From NCBI GenBank assembly GCA_025201845.1, contig MU603929.1, positions 187,981 through 251,980 on the forward strand: a stretch of DNA of 64,000 nucleotides, read 5' to 3'. The position numbers and the translations under genes were made by a program. The stretch is from Martensiomyces pterosporus. Taxonomy: Eukaryota; Kickxellomycota; Kickxellomycetes; Kickxellales; Kickxellaceae. The notes beneath the pieces are model-generated. The model saw only the letters and a program-made list of their open reading frames with translations. It did not search any database and was not told where the DNA came from. Shown piece by piece: positions 1 through 11,500 of the stretch. Each line of letters opens with the position of its first letter. Within the stretch, counting starts at the first letter, position 1.

Positions 1-428
1 CTTTCTTCCTTTCTTCCTTCCCCCCATGTCTTCCACCGCCGCTTCAGGCGAACAATGCGGCTTCTACTGCCGGTGAATATGTGCTTTTTAATGCCATCGC
101 AAATCAATGAAGGCCGCGTTGACTATTTTTAAAACGCCCAGCGCACACATTCCGCGTGCTGCTGCTGTTGTTTTTTTTTGTTGCTGCTGTTTGACACGAG
201 GAACAATAGTCGCCATTCGCTCACCTGTTTCTTTTCCATCTACAAGCTTACTTTGCGATGCTTGGGTCACAGCGTGCGCTGTGTTCGCCGCACAGGTAGC
301 AGGCAAAACACAAAGCAAGGTGCGGCTGTATCTCCCATTCTCCTCTTCTCGTGCAGCCCTCCTTCACGCCGACCCCGGCCTGCGCACCTTGCATCCTAGT
401 CCGTTTCTACCCTCCTTCCCGGATCCAG
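1..428. other. Leading intergenic DNA, no gene seen
   Basis: Pyrimidine-rich start, then mixed sequence with short poly-T and CTG-rich runs. The open frames here are short and do not resemble any protein I know. It contains the upstream region of the first small-family gene. Confidence 0.5.
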
Positions 429-435
429 TATAAAA
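429..435 (+). promoter_or_regulatory. TATA box of small-family gene 1
   Basis: A perfect TATAAAA lies 124 nt before the ATG at 559. Most other small-family genes in the window have a TATA-like box 120-155 nt before their ATG, which supports both this box and the chosen start. Confidence 0.6.
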
Positions 436-558
436 CCAGCAACGGGGGAGTTCGGCGGGTGCCTCGTCCATGCACTCCACTCAGCCCGCCACCCCTTCTC
501 CCACTTGCTTCTTCGGAATACACCTACACCCTCTTTACTGCTTTGCCGATACACACTG

Positions 559-909
559 ATGATGCTGACTGTGGCTGCAACGACAACAACAACAGCCCCG
601 GCTCCAGCAGCGACAGGCGAGTCATTCCCCGAATTTCTCCTTTCTCAGGGGCTGCGTGCACAGTCAGATCGGCAGTGCCGAAACACCAGTGTAGTTCACC
701 GGCGCCGTGCGATTGCCCCTTTCCTCTCAAGCAAGCGCAGGACACTGGACCACCCAGCTGACACAGCCTTCGACACTCCGTCGGCCGCACATCGTCGTCG
801 CTCGACAACAAGAGCAGTAGACCAGCAAGCTGGCGACAACATGGCTGCCGTTTCGCCGCTGGATGATGTCATAGATGAGCTTTTGCGCATTCTCAAAGGA
901 GCTGCTTAA
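559..909 (+). CDS. Small GxxAQxxR-family protein 1 (tail-less variant)
   Basis: 116 residues, single exon. I chose the ATG at 559 because it sits downstream of the TATA box and puts the shared motif near the N-terminus. Residues 23-38 carry the family motif (FPEFLLSQGLRAQ, then R38), with the invariant G31, A34-Q35 and R38. Basic stretches follow (RRR at 48-50 and 79-81). Unlike the other five members it lacks the [ST]PPxSP site, the acidic patch and the PRL[VI] C-terminus; it ends instead in a short predicted amphipathic helix (DDVIDELLRILKG). It may be a diverged member or one that has lost its C-terminal half. Function unknown. It is followed 1.7 kb downstream by family gene 2 on the same strand. 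Confidence 0.6.
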   Translation: MMLTVAATTTTTAPAPAATGESFPEFLLSQGLRAQSDRQCRNTSVVHRRRAIAPFLSSKRRTLDHPADTAFDTPSAAHRRRSTTRAVDQQAGDNMAAVSPLDDVIDELLRILKGAA

Positions 910-2477
910 TAATATAACAATATAGCCTATGCCCATGTGCAATGGACGCCGCAGCGTAGAGTGGACGATCTGCTTGTGCCACCTGGGTGCGGTGTGCGCA
1001 GCAGATCACTCAAAGCAGCAGTGCTCCACACCACGCACTTTTCAGCGAGCACAGGCAAAGAGTGGAGCCAGCCCAGGGGGGCAGGTGTAGAGGCGCTGTC
1101 CAGCCCCTTTGCAGCACACCAACTCCGCCGCACCGCTGCAGAACGTGCAACCCATCCAGAGTGGGGAAACAAGGCCCCAAATTCCCCTCAACAGAAGAGG
1201 GGACGGTGCCCTTGCGATGGCCAGTGTTGGGGCCGATTCTGCAAGAAGGAGTGAACTTTATTTTCTCGAAGCAGCACAAGGATCCTCGCTAGATGGCGTA
1301 TGCAAAAGCAAAAAAAGTTGGGAAGGCAAAGCGTTGAGCAGTGTGCGCATCCTTCACAGCTGTGCAACTCAACGCTTTGTACACGACGGGCATAAATTCA
1401 AATGCAGCTGATATTGAAATCATAGTTTTCTTTTGATAGCCCAGATGCATGCAAACAATCGGTGATCGACGTGAAGAGCAGCATCAAAAAAATGCAGCAG
1501 CTTTGCAGCCAGCAGGTGCAAATCCAGGCTGTGCGACATGCAACCTGATTGCTACTGCTCCGTTCAGAGGAATCTGAGAAAGCGCGGTGCAAGGGGATGC
1601 AGCAACATCGGAGGAAAGCATGCCTAAAAGCCAAGAAGAACACCCCGGCACGAGAAACAAGGCACGGCTACTGCACCTTGCCTGCGGTGGGAGACGACTA
1701 CTTCAATCCCCCACGCCGATAGACTAGCAGTAGAGATAGCGGAATGGGACAAGAGACGGCATGCCGAAAGGAGGGGCCCTACTGTCTCTCTCGGCATTCT
1801 AAAAGTAGGCAAAGTATGACACTCATATAGCGAAAGAGGCTTTGGCATTGTTTTGGCTCGGGACGAAGGCCGTGGGCCAGGCAAGGAGCCGATGCTGCTG
1901 CGCAGCACTCTCCCCACAGCAGGGCGGCGGCCCACCCGCCGTGAATTCCGCGTGTCTAGACTCCGGGGAGTTATGCCTGGTAAGACTGGTCATGCTCGCT
2001 GAGGGCGGCGATGAGCGTAATAAATAACAATCCACACGATTGTGTGGCCTACACCCCGCTCTGCTTGCACAAAGTGCGTCTCATGTGGACTTGGCAAAAA
2101 TAAAGATCCACGGGGCCCGTTACCAGGTGACTAAGGTAAACAGCAGTTACAGCAAACCCCCGTTTCCCCCGGTCGCACACTGGGCCAGCCGAGTGCTCAG
2201 AGGGGAGGAAGGGGAGCAGAAAAATCCGAATCTACCTCCTCTCCGCCTCGTCCCCAAGCACAGCGATTGTTCAAACGCGGAGGGGGTGCAATGGAAAACG
2301 CAATTTACCCCCCCCCCGTAGTTGGTGCGTGGGTCCTACAAGACTGGTGGGCCGATGTTGCCCTTGTTCACGAGCCTGCGGCCGCCTATTTAAACACCCA
2401 CGCTCCCCCTCCTCTCCTTTTGTACTGCATGTAGAAAATATTGCCTCGGAACGAAAATTTTGCTCCCAACACACTCA
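910..2477. other. Intergenic, no gene seen
   Basis: No convincing coding region. It holds a 7-bp perfect inverted repeat (ATGCCGA about 1759-1765 against TCGGCAT about 1792-1798) and a run of ten C at 2308-2317, about 300 nt before family gene 2. Confidence 0.5.
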
Positions 2478-2487
2478 TATATTTATA
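2478..2487 (+). promoter_or_regulatory. TATA-like box of small-family gene 2
   Basis: TATATTTATA about 140 nt before the ATG at 2620. A second candidate, TATTTAAA, lies at 2387-2394. The nearer one fits the spacing seen at the other family genes. Confidence 0.45.
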
Positions 2488-2619
2488 TTTTGGCCTCTGC
2501 CGCTGCATCCACTGCTGCTCCCTTTACACACTGTATCCTGCGCGTGCCATCTTGTACATTTCATACTCCACGCTCCGTATTTTATTCAACAGCCGCACAC
2601 ACCGGTGGACATCTCTACG

Positions 2620-2955
2620 ATGATTGACACAATCCCTTCATACATCCTCACCTCGGGCGTCATGGCCCAGCAATCGCGCAGCCGCCGCCCCGTGTCGCGA
2701 GTAAACATCCTGGGCGGGGCTGCTCGGCGACTGAGCCTCACATCTGTCTCCTCAGCAGCGCACTCTTCGGCCTCCTCATCTCAAGCGGCATCTCCTCCCC
2801 CATCTCCCACTGCTGCCGTTGAGGCGGAGGAGGAGGAAGACGAGGATGATGCTATTCCGTCGGAAATCAAGACCGTTCTTGGATACATGCCCGCAGCTCA
2901 GCGCGGATGGCCGCAGGACTTGCAGTTCGATGTTCCACGGCTGGTCAACTTTTAA
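2620..2955 (+). CDS. Small GxxAQxxR-family protein 2
   Basis: 111 residues, single exon, ATG at 2620. Layout: residues 8-20 hold the family motif (YILTSGVMAQQSR; G13, A16-Q17, R20), followed by RRPVSR; a Ser-rich linker; SPPPSP at 58-63; an acidic run at 68-77; and a C-terminal block with IKTVLGYMP (83-91), W97 and a tail LQFDVPRLVNF ending the protein. The last 29 residues align without gaps to family gene 5 (29114), sharing IK-VL, a conserved Trp-Pro and LQFDVPRL. No signal peptide, membrane segment or known domain is visible; the protein is expected to be largely disordered. A nuclear or cytosolic regulator is inferred only from the basic patch and the proline-directed phosphosite. Confidence 0.75.
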   Translation: MIDTIPSYILTSGVMAQQSRSRRPVSRVNILGGAARRLSLTSVSSAAHSSASSSQAASPPPSPTAAVEAEEEEDEDDAIPSEIKTVLGYMPAAQRGWPQDLQFDVPRLVNF

Positions 2956-3615
2956 GGCCTCAAGGACACGGAGTGCCATTCAATAGTACTGGCTGGCACC
3001 CAATGTCCCCCACACCCCTCGCGCGCTTTATACATACTCCTTTTTGTACTTTATACTCGTTTGTTTACTATTTCCTCGCCTACGTGGTCTAGTCTACCCA
3101 CACACCACGTTGGCTGCATAATTATTTGAATGCATTTGACAGAAAATGTTACACTAGGCGCAAAGGTCATGGGAGGTTGCACCAGAAAAAAAAGCACAAG
3201 GGAGCTGCCAGGAACCGCCGCCTTTGCCTGTTTGTCTGTTTGTCTCGCTTGCAGGCAGGCAGGGTGTGCAGAGGACTCCTCCCCACTCGCCCAAACCACG
3301 TTTTCGCCCTCCCTTCCTGTTCTATTTTTAAGCGCCAATCCATTAGTGCTACTGCCACCAGTGAATTATCTGAGCCATGGAGCACTCGACTGGCGTCATT
3401 GAGTGGGGAGTGGCATATTGCACGACGAAAATAGGCCAGGCGCAGTGTGCTGCAGCCCGACAAGACCAAAAGCACCAAGGGAACGGGGTGGTCAAAGCAG
3501 TATGTGGCAGCCAATAAGGAAAGGAGGGAGAGTAATTTAATAAGTGTACAGATAATAAGTATATAACAAAAGGCAGAGCCAAACAAGAGCCATCCTCCAC
3601 AGAAGCACACCACGT

Positions 3616-4257
3616 TTATCTCGACTCCGGCAGCCTTGGAAAGCTAACGAGTCTCGGCGCAGCTCGCTGTGCAGCAAACTCAAGGGCAATGTCGACAGTC
3701 TGCACGCCATTATGAATCACGCAGTCCCTGCCAATATACTCGAAGCGGGCATCCGAGAACCTCGGGTTTATCGACGCTCTTGAAGACCTGTTCGCCTTGG
3801 CGATGGTAGGCGAATCCGGAGGGGTGGCCAGCATTGTTGCCAAGCCCTGCTGATGGTGCACTTTGGCCCCTCTGTATGACGATGCCGGCCGAGTGTTGCT
3901 GCCTGGCAGTAGGTGTTTGAGCGGGATGGGTGTGGACGCTGTTCGCTTTGCCACAGTTCTTGGCAAACGTTGTGCTGGCTGTGACGATCGCCACAGCCCG
4001 AGTGGCTCCTGTGTTGGCGTGGACATTCGACTTGGCAGCAGGCTCCCGCTTGCCGAAACCCACGATAGCTTCGCCGTCGGCGCATCTGTGGGCCCTGCGA
4101 TCCGTGGCTGCTCTGGAGCGGCTGCAGACTCGAACATTCGCTGCGTGAGCATCAGGCTGCGGCGCCGGCGCTTGATCCGCGTTACCTGGGCCGAGATCCC
4201 CTGCAGCAGCACCAGCTCCTTGTAGATATCGTCGGGCATATTGTCCACCAGCATCAT
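3616..4257 (-). CDS. Small GxxAQxxR-family protein 3
   Basis: 213 residues on the minus strand. I start at the ATG-ATG pair at 4257/4254; an upstream in-frame extension to 4365 is hydrophobic and unlike the other members. The family motif is at residues 15-27 (ELVLLQGISAQVTR; G20, A23-Q24, R27), followed by KRRRR. A long low-complexity middle follows. TPPDSP at 145-150, in the context LATPPDSP, fits a Cdc4-type phosphodegron. The C-terminus contains RDCVIHNGV (177-185), nearly identical to DDCVVIHNGV in family gene 4, and then APRLVSF, with a seven-residue extension not present elsewhere. It converges on gene 2 (660 nt apart). Function unknown. Confidence 0.72.
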   Translation of the reverse strand: MMLVDNMPDDIYKELVLLQGISAQVTRIKRRRRSLMLTQRMFESAAAPEQPRIAGPTDAPTAKLSWVSASGSLLPSRMSTPTQEPLGLWRSSQPAQRLPRTVAKRTASTPIPLKHLLPGSNTRPASSYRGAKVHHQQGLATMLATPPDSPTIAKANRSSRASINPRFSDARFEYIGRDCVIHNGVQTVDIALEFAAQRAAPRLVSFPRLPESR

Positions 4258-4461
4258 TAGGGTGTTTTCACAGCAGCTTTGGTTGTGGATTGGGTGTTCA
4301 TATGTGAAAATAAAGAGAAGCGCACTAGCAGTAGGTAGAAGTAGGCGGCAAAGAAGGAACAGCAAAATAACCAGAAAGTATAGCAGGGGTTAACAGATGG
4401 AGAAAAGCCAGGGCACAGGCACTATAGATGGGCTGGGCAGGAATAGAGCGGGCGGAGTAAG

Positions 4462-4468
4462 TATATAA
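4462..4468 (-). promoter_or_regulatory. TATA-like box of small-family gene 3
   Basis: TTATATA on the minus strand about 205 nt upstream of the chosen ATG. This is farther than at most other family genes. Confidence 0.4.
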
Positions 4469-4883
4469 GGGCATAACGAGCCCGGTTCGGCGAAGAAAGG
4501 AAAGCGAAGAAAGCGACCTGCAAAAGTTTTCGTGTTCAAGCGCCGCCAGCCAGACAGCATAGAAGCACACTGCGCACTCTTTTTGGGTGCTTTTTCGACA
4601 GAACGCAAACCACAGCGTCTTCTGCAGACAAAAGCGGCTGTCTGCTACTCAGAACGGTGCAAAAAAAAGTGCCCTGCTCCCAATGCGCGTCGTGCATGTG
4701 CCCTCCATAAACAGTCTGGCCCCCCAATGCTGATGCACCGTGTCCCCTCTCTTTTTCGGTCTACTGAAAATAGAAGACAAGCGGGTGAGACAATGCCCAG
4801 GCGTGGATGTGATCGCGTGCCGCGCAGTTGCCATTCCAGCCCCCAGCATCCCTCCAGCGGCGGCAGACAAAGGCGCCCAGGGG

Positions 4884-4929
4884 TCATTCATCTCACTCAT
4901 CTCATTCATCTCATCCATCCCATTCATCT
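4884..4929. repeat. CATCTCATT-type tandem repeat
   Basis: Four to five imperfect copies of a roughly 10-nt unit (TCATTCATCTCA, CTCATTCATC). Simple intergenic minisatellite; no function evident. Confidence 0.7.
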
Positions 4930-5574
4930 AGCTGAATCCGCCGCGGGCCCATGCAATATTTTCCGGCAATCGAAGGCTGGGCAAGCTACCCGTTTGGGCT
5001 GGAAACGGGGGATATTTGTCCTCTCCTATCAAAGAATGTGCAGGAAAAAGGGAGGCATTGAATTGCGGACGGAGATATAAAGGGACGCCTGCCCATGCGG
5101 CAACGCCACCCTGCTCTTGGAGGAAGCGAAGGGGATGCCAAAGGGAATTGGGGGGCGGGCTCCGCCTGCATCTGGAATGCGTTTGCTCAGAGCTGGGTGG
5201 CTTGGGCAAGGAGGAAATCGACGAGAACATGCATAGGATGTCTGAAACAAGCATTCCAAGTCCTGCTCGGAGACGGGGATTTGATGCCCCAGCAGCAGCC
5301 ACTAGCTGCCAGCAAACCAAACAGAAAGCACACCAGCCTCGGTATTATCCGTGCAGCCCTGAGGCGCTCAAGAAAGAACACACCTGCCAGAACTGCAAAA
5401 CCACCACCAGCTCTCTAGAGCAAACAAGTGTGTACAACAAGAAATGTCTCGTATAGGAAACATTGCATGAGCGCATGTGATTGCCATCATGCGTTGTTGT
5501 CAAAACGGAAAGAAAACAAAATGTATAGAAAAATAGAAATGCATGCTGCGCTTTGGAGGGGCGAGGTCTCAGCT

Positions 5575-8500
5575 TCACGTCACGATGATAATGTTCTGCC
5601 TTGGGTGCTTTTTCTTTTTGGGCTCCTGCACAGGCTCCTCATTCTTCGGTTTCTCGCTGCCTGCCTTGGGACCATCTTCAGCAACAGCCGCATCGTCACC
5701 TGCCGCTGCCACCTCATTATTGCCCAAATCACCGCCTTGGTCAGCTGATTCGGATGGTTCCGGTTTCTCCTGGCTCACGGCATCTGTCTCTTGTGCAGCC
5801 GGGCTGCCTTCAGCGGCCGCTGTTGTTGACGGGAACACATGCGCCTTCAGCTGCGGACTGACCTGGCTCAGCTGCTCCCACGACTGCCTCCACAGCTGAT
5901 TCGACTCTCTATCCGCTTCACTGTCGCCATTGGCGACTCCAAAGATGCCCATGCTATCGAGCACCAGCATGCAGTTCTTGATGTTCTCTTCGGCCATCTC
6001 CGCCAACACACCCAGGTGTCCACGGCGCCCACCAGGCGCCTCCTCTCCTTGCTCGGCAGAGGAAAGGCGGCGCTCAGCAGCCTCCGACGATTGCACGCCA
6101 GTGAACCCGGACGAACGCGATGTAGCTGCAAGGTTGCCCGTGTGGATGTACACGGAGAACACGCCAATCAGCCTGAGCCAAATCTGGTTCAGCGGCAACA
6201 CAGCCTCCTCAGCTGCGTCCCTTTCGCCGCCCTCAAAAGCAGCAGCAGCAGGAGGTGTTGGCGAGTACGCACGATGGCGGGCCTTCAATTTGGGTGACAT
6301 GGGCACAGCTACCGACTCGGTGGCATTTTGCAGGTCACCGACGTTATGGAGGAAGAACATCGCCAGCATCGAGATGCATCTTGCATGAGTGTCTTCCATC
6401 GCACGGTCCGCCAGCAAATCCGCACGCAGCAACGTGTCCATCAGCGGGAACAACACGCGGTGGAATGCAGACACCACCCAATCGATACTGCCGCCCAGGC
6501 TGGTGGAAATGGCTCTCTGCACCTTGGAGCATGCGAGCTGGCGGACTTCCCTATGTGCCGTGCACGAGTACGCTGCCAGCGCATTCATGGATCCCAGCCA
6601 CATTGACAGGGGCGTGGTCGCCTTGGCTTGGCGCGCAGTCGAGTGAGGTGTGGATGCGAATGATGCAATCGAGGGCTCGCGGTGCTGCTGCTGAGCATTC
6701 GCTGCTGCTGTCATTGGAGACACGGATGGCGGCGACATGTTGACTGCATACCCATTGCCGCTGCTCAAGGCAGCGCTGGTCCATTGTGCTGCGTCGTCGG
6801 CCATACGGGACTTGGCCATCTCCTGCATGTCGTACAGGAGCGTAACGAGCTTTGAGGCAACCTCGACTGCAGACACCTGCTTCACACCCCCATCCTCGGC
6901 CTTGGCCACAGCTGCGCTGCTGCTGCATGCAAGTAGCTCGCGGTCGCTCGGCATAAACGCTGCAAGGACGTCCAGCACGTCCGCGAAATACACAGCCGGG
7001 TCCACTGCGCCACACTTGAGCAATATCGCAATCTCCACCACGATCATCAGCGAGCGGTGAGCGATATCCGCCGAGCTCGTCTGCAGCGTCGCCGAATCAC
7101 GCGTGTGGGCCAGGCGCTTGATCAACTGACGGAGGATCTCCCAGTTGGACGGCACCGACACAAGCGCCTTGCCATCGGCGTCGATCAGACGGCCAATTCC
7201 CACAGCAAGCTCCAGCGCTACCACATCGAACGTCGCGTCGGTCGAGTCGCGCAAAAGACCCAAGCAGCGCAAGACCCGCTCAACAGCATCCAGCAAGGGT
7301 GCTGTGTCATCAGCTGCATCGTCGCCAGAGCACTTCTCCAAGGTGGTTACAGCAATGCGGAGCAACCCGCTGACCACACGCTTCAGGGAGAAGTGGTACA
7401 AGGTGTCAGCGTGTTCCAGAATGTGATGCACGGATTGCTCGATGGACAGCCAGATGGCAGGCGCGCGTACCGGCGAGCTCTCGACAAGGGAGACTGCAAG
7501 CTCAAAGAAATAGATCGATGCAGGCGAGTAGTTGATCGTCGGCTCTGCACCACCCAACGCCGACTCGCTCTGCGGCAACAGCGATGTTGACACCGAAGGT
7601 CCTTGCCCAGCAGGTCCATCGCCATCTGCCTTGCCACTCTCCTCTCCAGGCGAGTTGGGCTGCGATGGAGGTGGGCGAGGGAAATGCTCGGCGAGCACTG
7701 CAAGGAATGCAGGCAGCGAGGCGCCCAAAAGATCGACCAGACGCCCCAAGCTATCGATGCTACTCGCTTGCACGGCCAGCTTGCCCCGGCCAACAAGGTT
7801 GGCCAAAAGCTCGGGAGACTCGCGCCAGCGCCAGCGCAGCTCGCGCCTGCTGCTTGCTGCTGCAGTTTGCTCTGGAGCGCTGCCGCCCCAAAATGACGAG
7901 ATAGCAGAGAATAGCCCGCCTCCTTGCTGCGGTCCTTGCCGGCTGCTACCTGCCTCCAGTCTCCTGGCCTTGATGCGCTCTTGCGCTGCGTCCATCGCCT
8001 GGAGCGTTGAAATGCGCGGCACCCACATGTTGTCCACCAGCAGATCGCTGGTTGCTAGCAGCTTGTGCGGCAAGAGGTCGGCATCAACCACAACGCGCAC
8101 GGCATCCAAAATGTCCAGCCATCCTTGCTTGCTAATATCGCTAGGCCACTGAGACGCAAATTCAAACAGCGCAATAAACGCAATTTGCCCACGATAGTCT
8201 TTGCCAAATTCTAGCGCGGCGCGTGTCAGCTGAATGCTCTTGTCCTCTTGCTCCTGCAGCTTCTCAAGTTGGTCAGAACCAGCGAACCCTTCGGCAATCA
8301 CGCCCAAGGGCGACGTGGGCGACTCTGGGTCAAGCAGCGAGTAGCGGTTATATGACTTGACAAGCACCTGAGGCGACAGCAGATCGCTGTGCAGCGAGCT
8401 GTCAGCGAGCCCGGTCATCTGAACAAGCAGCCTCAGAGACTCGTCCACACAGGCGTGCAGCCCATAGTGGGCGGCGCTGGCCACAAGGGCATGCAAACCC

Positions 8501-11500
8501 GAAAGTGCCAGACGGAGCGTGTGGTCGCTGGTAAAGTAAGTCAGTATGCGGACCAGTGCACGCAGAAGCCGTGGCCAGGTGGCTGCAAGAAGTCCACGGT
8601 CATATTCGGTGGTGCGGCCGCGCGTCGATGCCCAAGCCCCAGCTGACGAGTCGCTGGCACAGACCTCGCGCCATGCATAGTCAAACCCAGCCTCTCCTTC
8701 GTGCTCCTCGGGGAACACAATCTCGCGGTCTCTGATGGCATTGTAAATGTCCATGAGGAAGCCCTGGCGGAAGTCCTCTCCATCATTGACGCCGCGCAGG
8801 TTTCTGGCAAAGTCTTCAAACTTCATCCTGTTCTTCACCTGCGGCGAGTGCTGGTCAGTGTTGAGCATGATGATCGCATAGGCCAGGATAAACGCCGAAT
8901 CCTTGTTGGCCACATCCGCGGGGTCGCTGGCAAAGTAAGCGGCCGAAAACGTCTCCATGATGCGCTCGATCTGCTGCGACTCGCCCGGCAGACGGAACGT
9001 GCCCAAAAGGCTGCGCATCGCCTCGTCGAGTCTGCGTCCTGAAAAGTCAAACAGCTGGATGTACGTCTGCAGCACCTCCAAGTTGGATGGCTTGGCCAAG
9101 AACTCGCCCAAAAGCTTTTTGTTGATCGTTGGCGTCTCGTACAGAAAGCGCGCAAGCTGCTGTGTGAGCTCGGTGCTGTTCTCTGGGGGCAAAGCCCCGA
9201 CCTTTTGCAAGTAAGCAATCCCGTCCTTGGGCTTCTCATTGAACAGCTGCGCAGCGCGTGACATGGTCTCCTTGTGCTTCTTGCGGTCCTGCAGCTGAGC
9301 AAGCGTTAGCGGCATATCAGCCAGCGCCTCCTTCGAGATGGAGGGGCTTTGCTGCTGCCGGCCATCTGCAGCTTGGTCATCGCGAGCTGCTTTCGACTGC
9401 AGGGTTGGCGGCAATCCGAGCAGCTGCGCCCACTTGCCCTGAGGGGGCGCAACGCCGGCGCGGTTAGCGATTCGGGTCAGGTAGAACAAAAGCATGTCCA
9501 GAAATGCCTCGCTCTCCGAGTCGTCAGGCACCTCGGGCCAGGGGACGGCACGCTGAGTGATGAACGAGATCAAAAAGTCGTACATGTTTCCGCGCTGCAT
9601 ATCGCAGTCGTAGTTGACCCACAGGTCCGTGATCAGGGACTCGTCGCCGATTATCAAATGGTGCAGGCCCTCGAGCAGCTGCCGGCGCGTCTCGTGGGTA
9701 GCAACCCTGCCGCGCACACCTTTCCTCAATGATGCCTCGTTGTACAGCTCGATCTCCTGAGCATAGGTCAGCGAGCTCTCTGCCTCAAGCAACGGAGACA
9801 TGTGGGGAACCGCTGATTGCTGTACGGTTAAGTCGCCTGGAGCCGTCAGCGACGCAGTGCTTCTGCGGCGCCTACCACCCTGAAGCCCTGCGCCTTGACC
9901 ATGCAAAGACGAGCCTGATGCAGGCTTTCCCTTTTCGTGCAGCTCCGATATTCCCAATCCGACGTCTGAAGCCGCCTTTCCATGCTCCTTGCTGTCAGCC
10001 AAGGTGCGCGATTTAGCAGGCGCCCTTGGGGCGCCGATCTTGGGTGTGGAATGACCAGATCCATGTGCACTGGACAGGCGCAGCGACGATCTGCTACCTT
10101 GGTGCTCAAGCACTGGTGGTGCCATGACCCTTCCAAGCGTCTGGCAAAGGAACAGCTCCAGATGGCCCTTAGTATCTCGGCGGTGCGATGCAAACAGAAG
10201 GTACAGCACACGCAGAGCTGGGGAGATCAGGCTGGGCTGGTCGCGCTGGAGAATGAGCAGCAGGTAGTGGCTGAGGTCGCCCAGAGTAAGTTCACGAAGA
10301 GTCGCAAAACCAGCCATTGCTGAGCCTGCCGTCTGGAATGCTACCTGCAGCGTGTTTAGCGCAAGAAGGCGCATTGAGTCAGTGTACTGGAGGTCGCGCG
10401 GGTTAGTCAAGGTGACGAGAACGCGGTAGAGTTCACGGATTGCAGGCAGAGAGAAGCTTGCATGTGCCTCTCCAGCGTCAGCTACTGCCTGCGCGCTGGA
10501 GACAGACTCAGCAGTGTCTGGCATGTCCTCAGCTGCATTATCGACAGGTGCATCGGTGTCTTCAGGCGATTCTGTCGTCTCAGCGTCAGCTGCTCTCTCG
10601 TCAACCACCTCGACCTTTACGCTGTCGCCAGTCTCGCTTCCAGCAAGATCCGCTGCGCTTCCGGGTGTTGATGCAGAGCGAGAGGTTCCAGGCGTGTGCG
10701 CGAGGTTTGCTGCACGGTGCTTGCTTCGGTCCATGTTCACGAGCAGCTTGGATGCCGAGGGCATGATCATCGACACCTCTCCGCTCTCTGCTGCTGAGCC
10801 CTGGCCAGCATCGGCAGCTGGCTTGGACTCGGGGTCCATTGACGCATCTCCATCAAGATCCCTGCTGCGTCTCGCCGCATTGCGGTGCATATCATTGAGC
10901 TTGCCAAACACAAAAGTGACAAGGGTAAACAGCGTAGACTCTGCAGTCTTCCTCAGCATCTCGCTCAGTCTCATCTGGCAGCTCATGCTGAGAACAGTCT
11001 CCATTATCTCGCACACGACCTCGTCGGTCAAATAAGGGCCGCCGTTGCTCAAAACAATCGATCCAAGGACATTAAGGATCTGCATCAGCACTGCCTCATC
11101 CGACGCTGCGTCAGTAGCCTCAAATCTGCAGTGGGTGGCAGCACGAGCCAGCTCCAGCAGCGCAGGCACCGCCGAGCGCTGCGAAAAGTCAATGATTCCG
11201 TGGTTGATGAACCTCTGCACGCTGACAAGTGTGCACCGGGTAATCGGGCCAGTGGTTTCTGCGTCTCTAATAACGAGCAGGAATGGGTCAAGCAGTGTTT
11301 GCGCGTCCACCAGGCGCGGGTCAGCAACGCCGTTGATTATCTCGCGAAGAAGCAAGAACGACTCAAGCATCATGATACGACCAACTGCATACTCGTCGTC
11401 GTCTCCCTCGTCGTCCCTATCGGCAAACGAGGCCAGGCCAATGCCCACACCGGCCCTTCCAAACGTTCTTCTGCTGGCAAACTCGTCCATGTAGTGCTTG

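Larger units (their letters stand above)
4258..5574. other. Intergenic, no gene seen
   Basis: Contains the promoter of family gene 3 and a short tandem repeat (listed separately). The remaining open frames look fortuitous. Confidence 0.5.
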
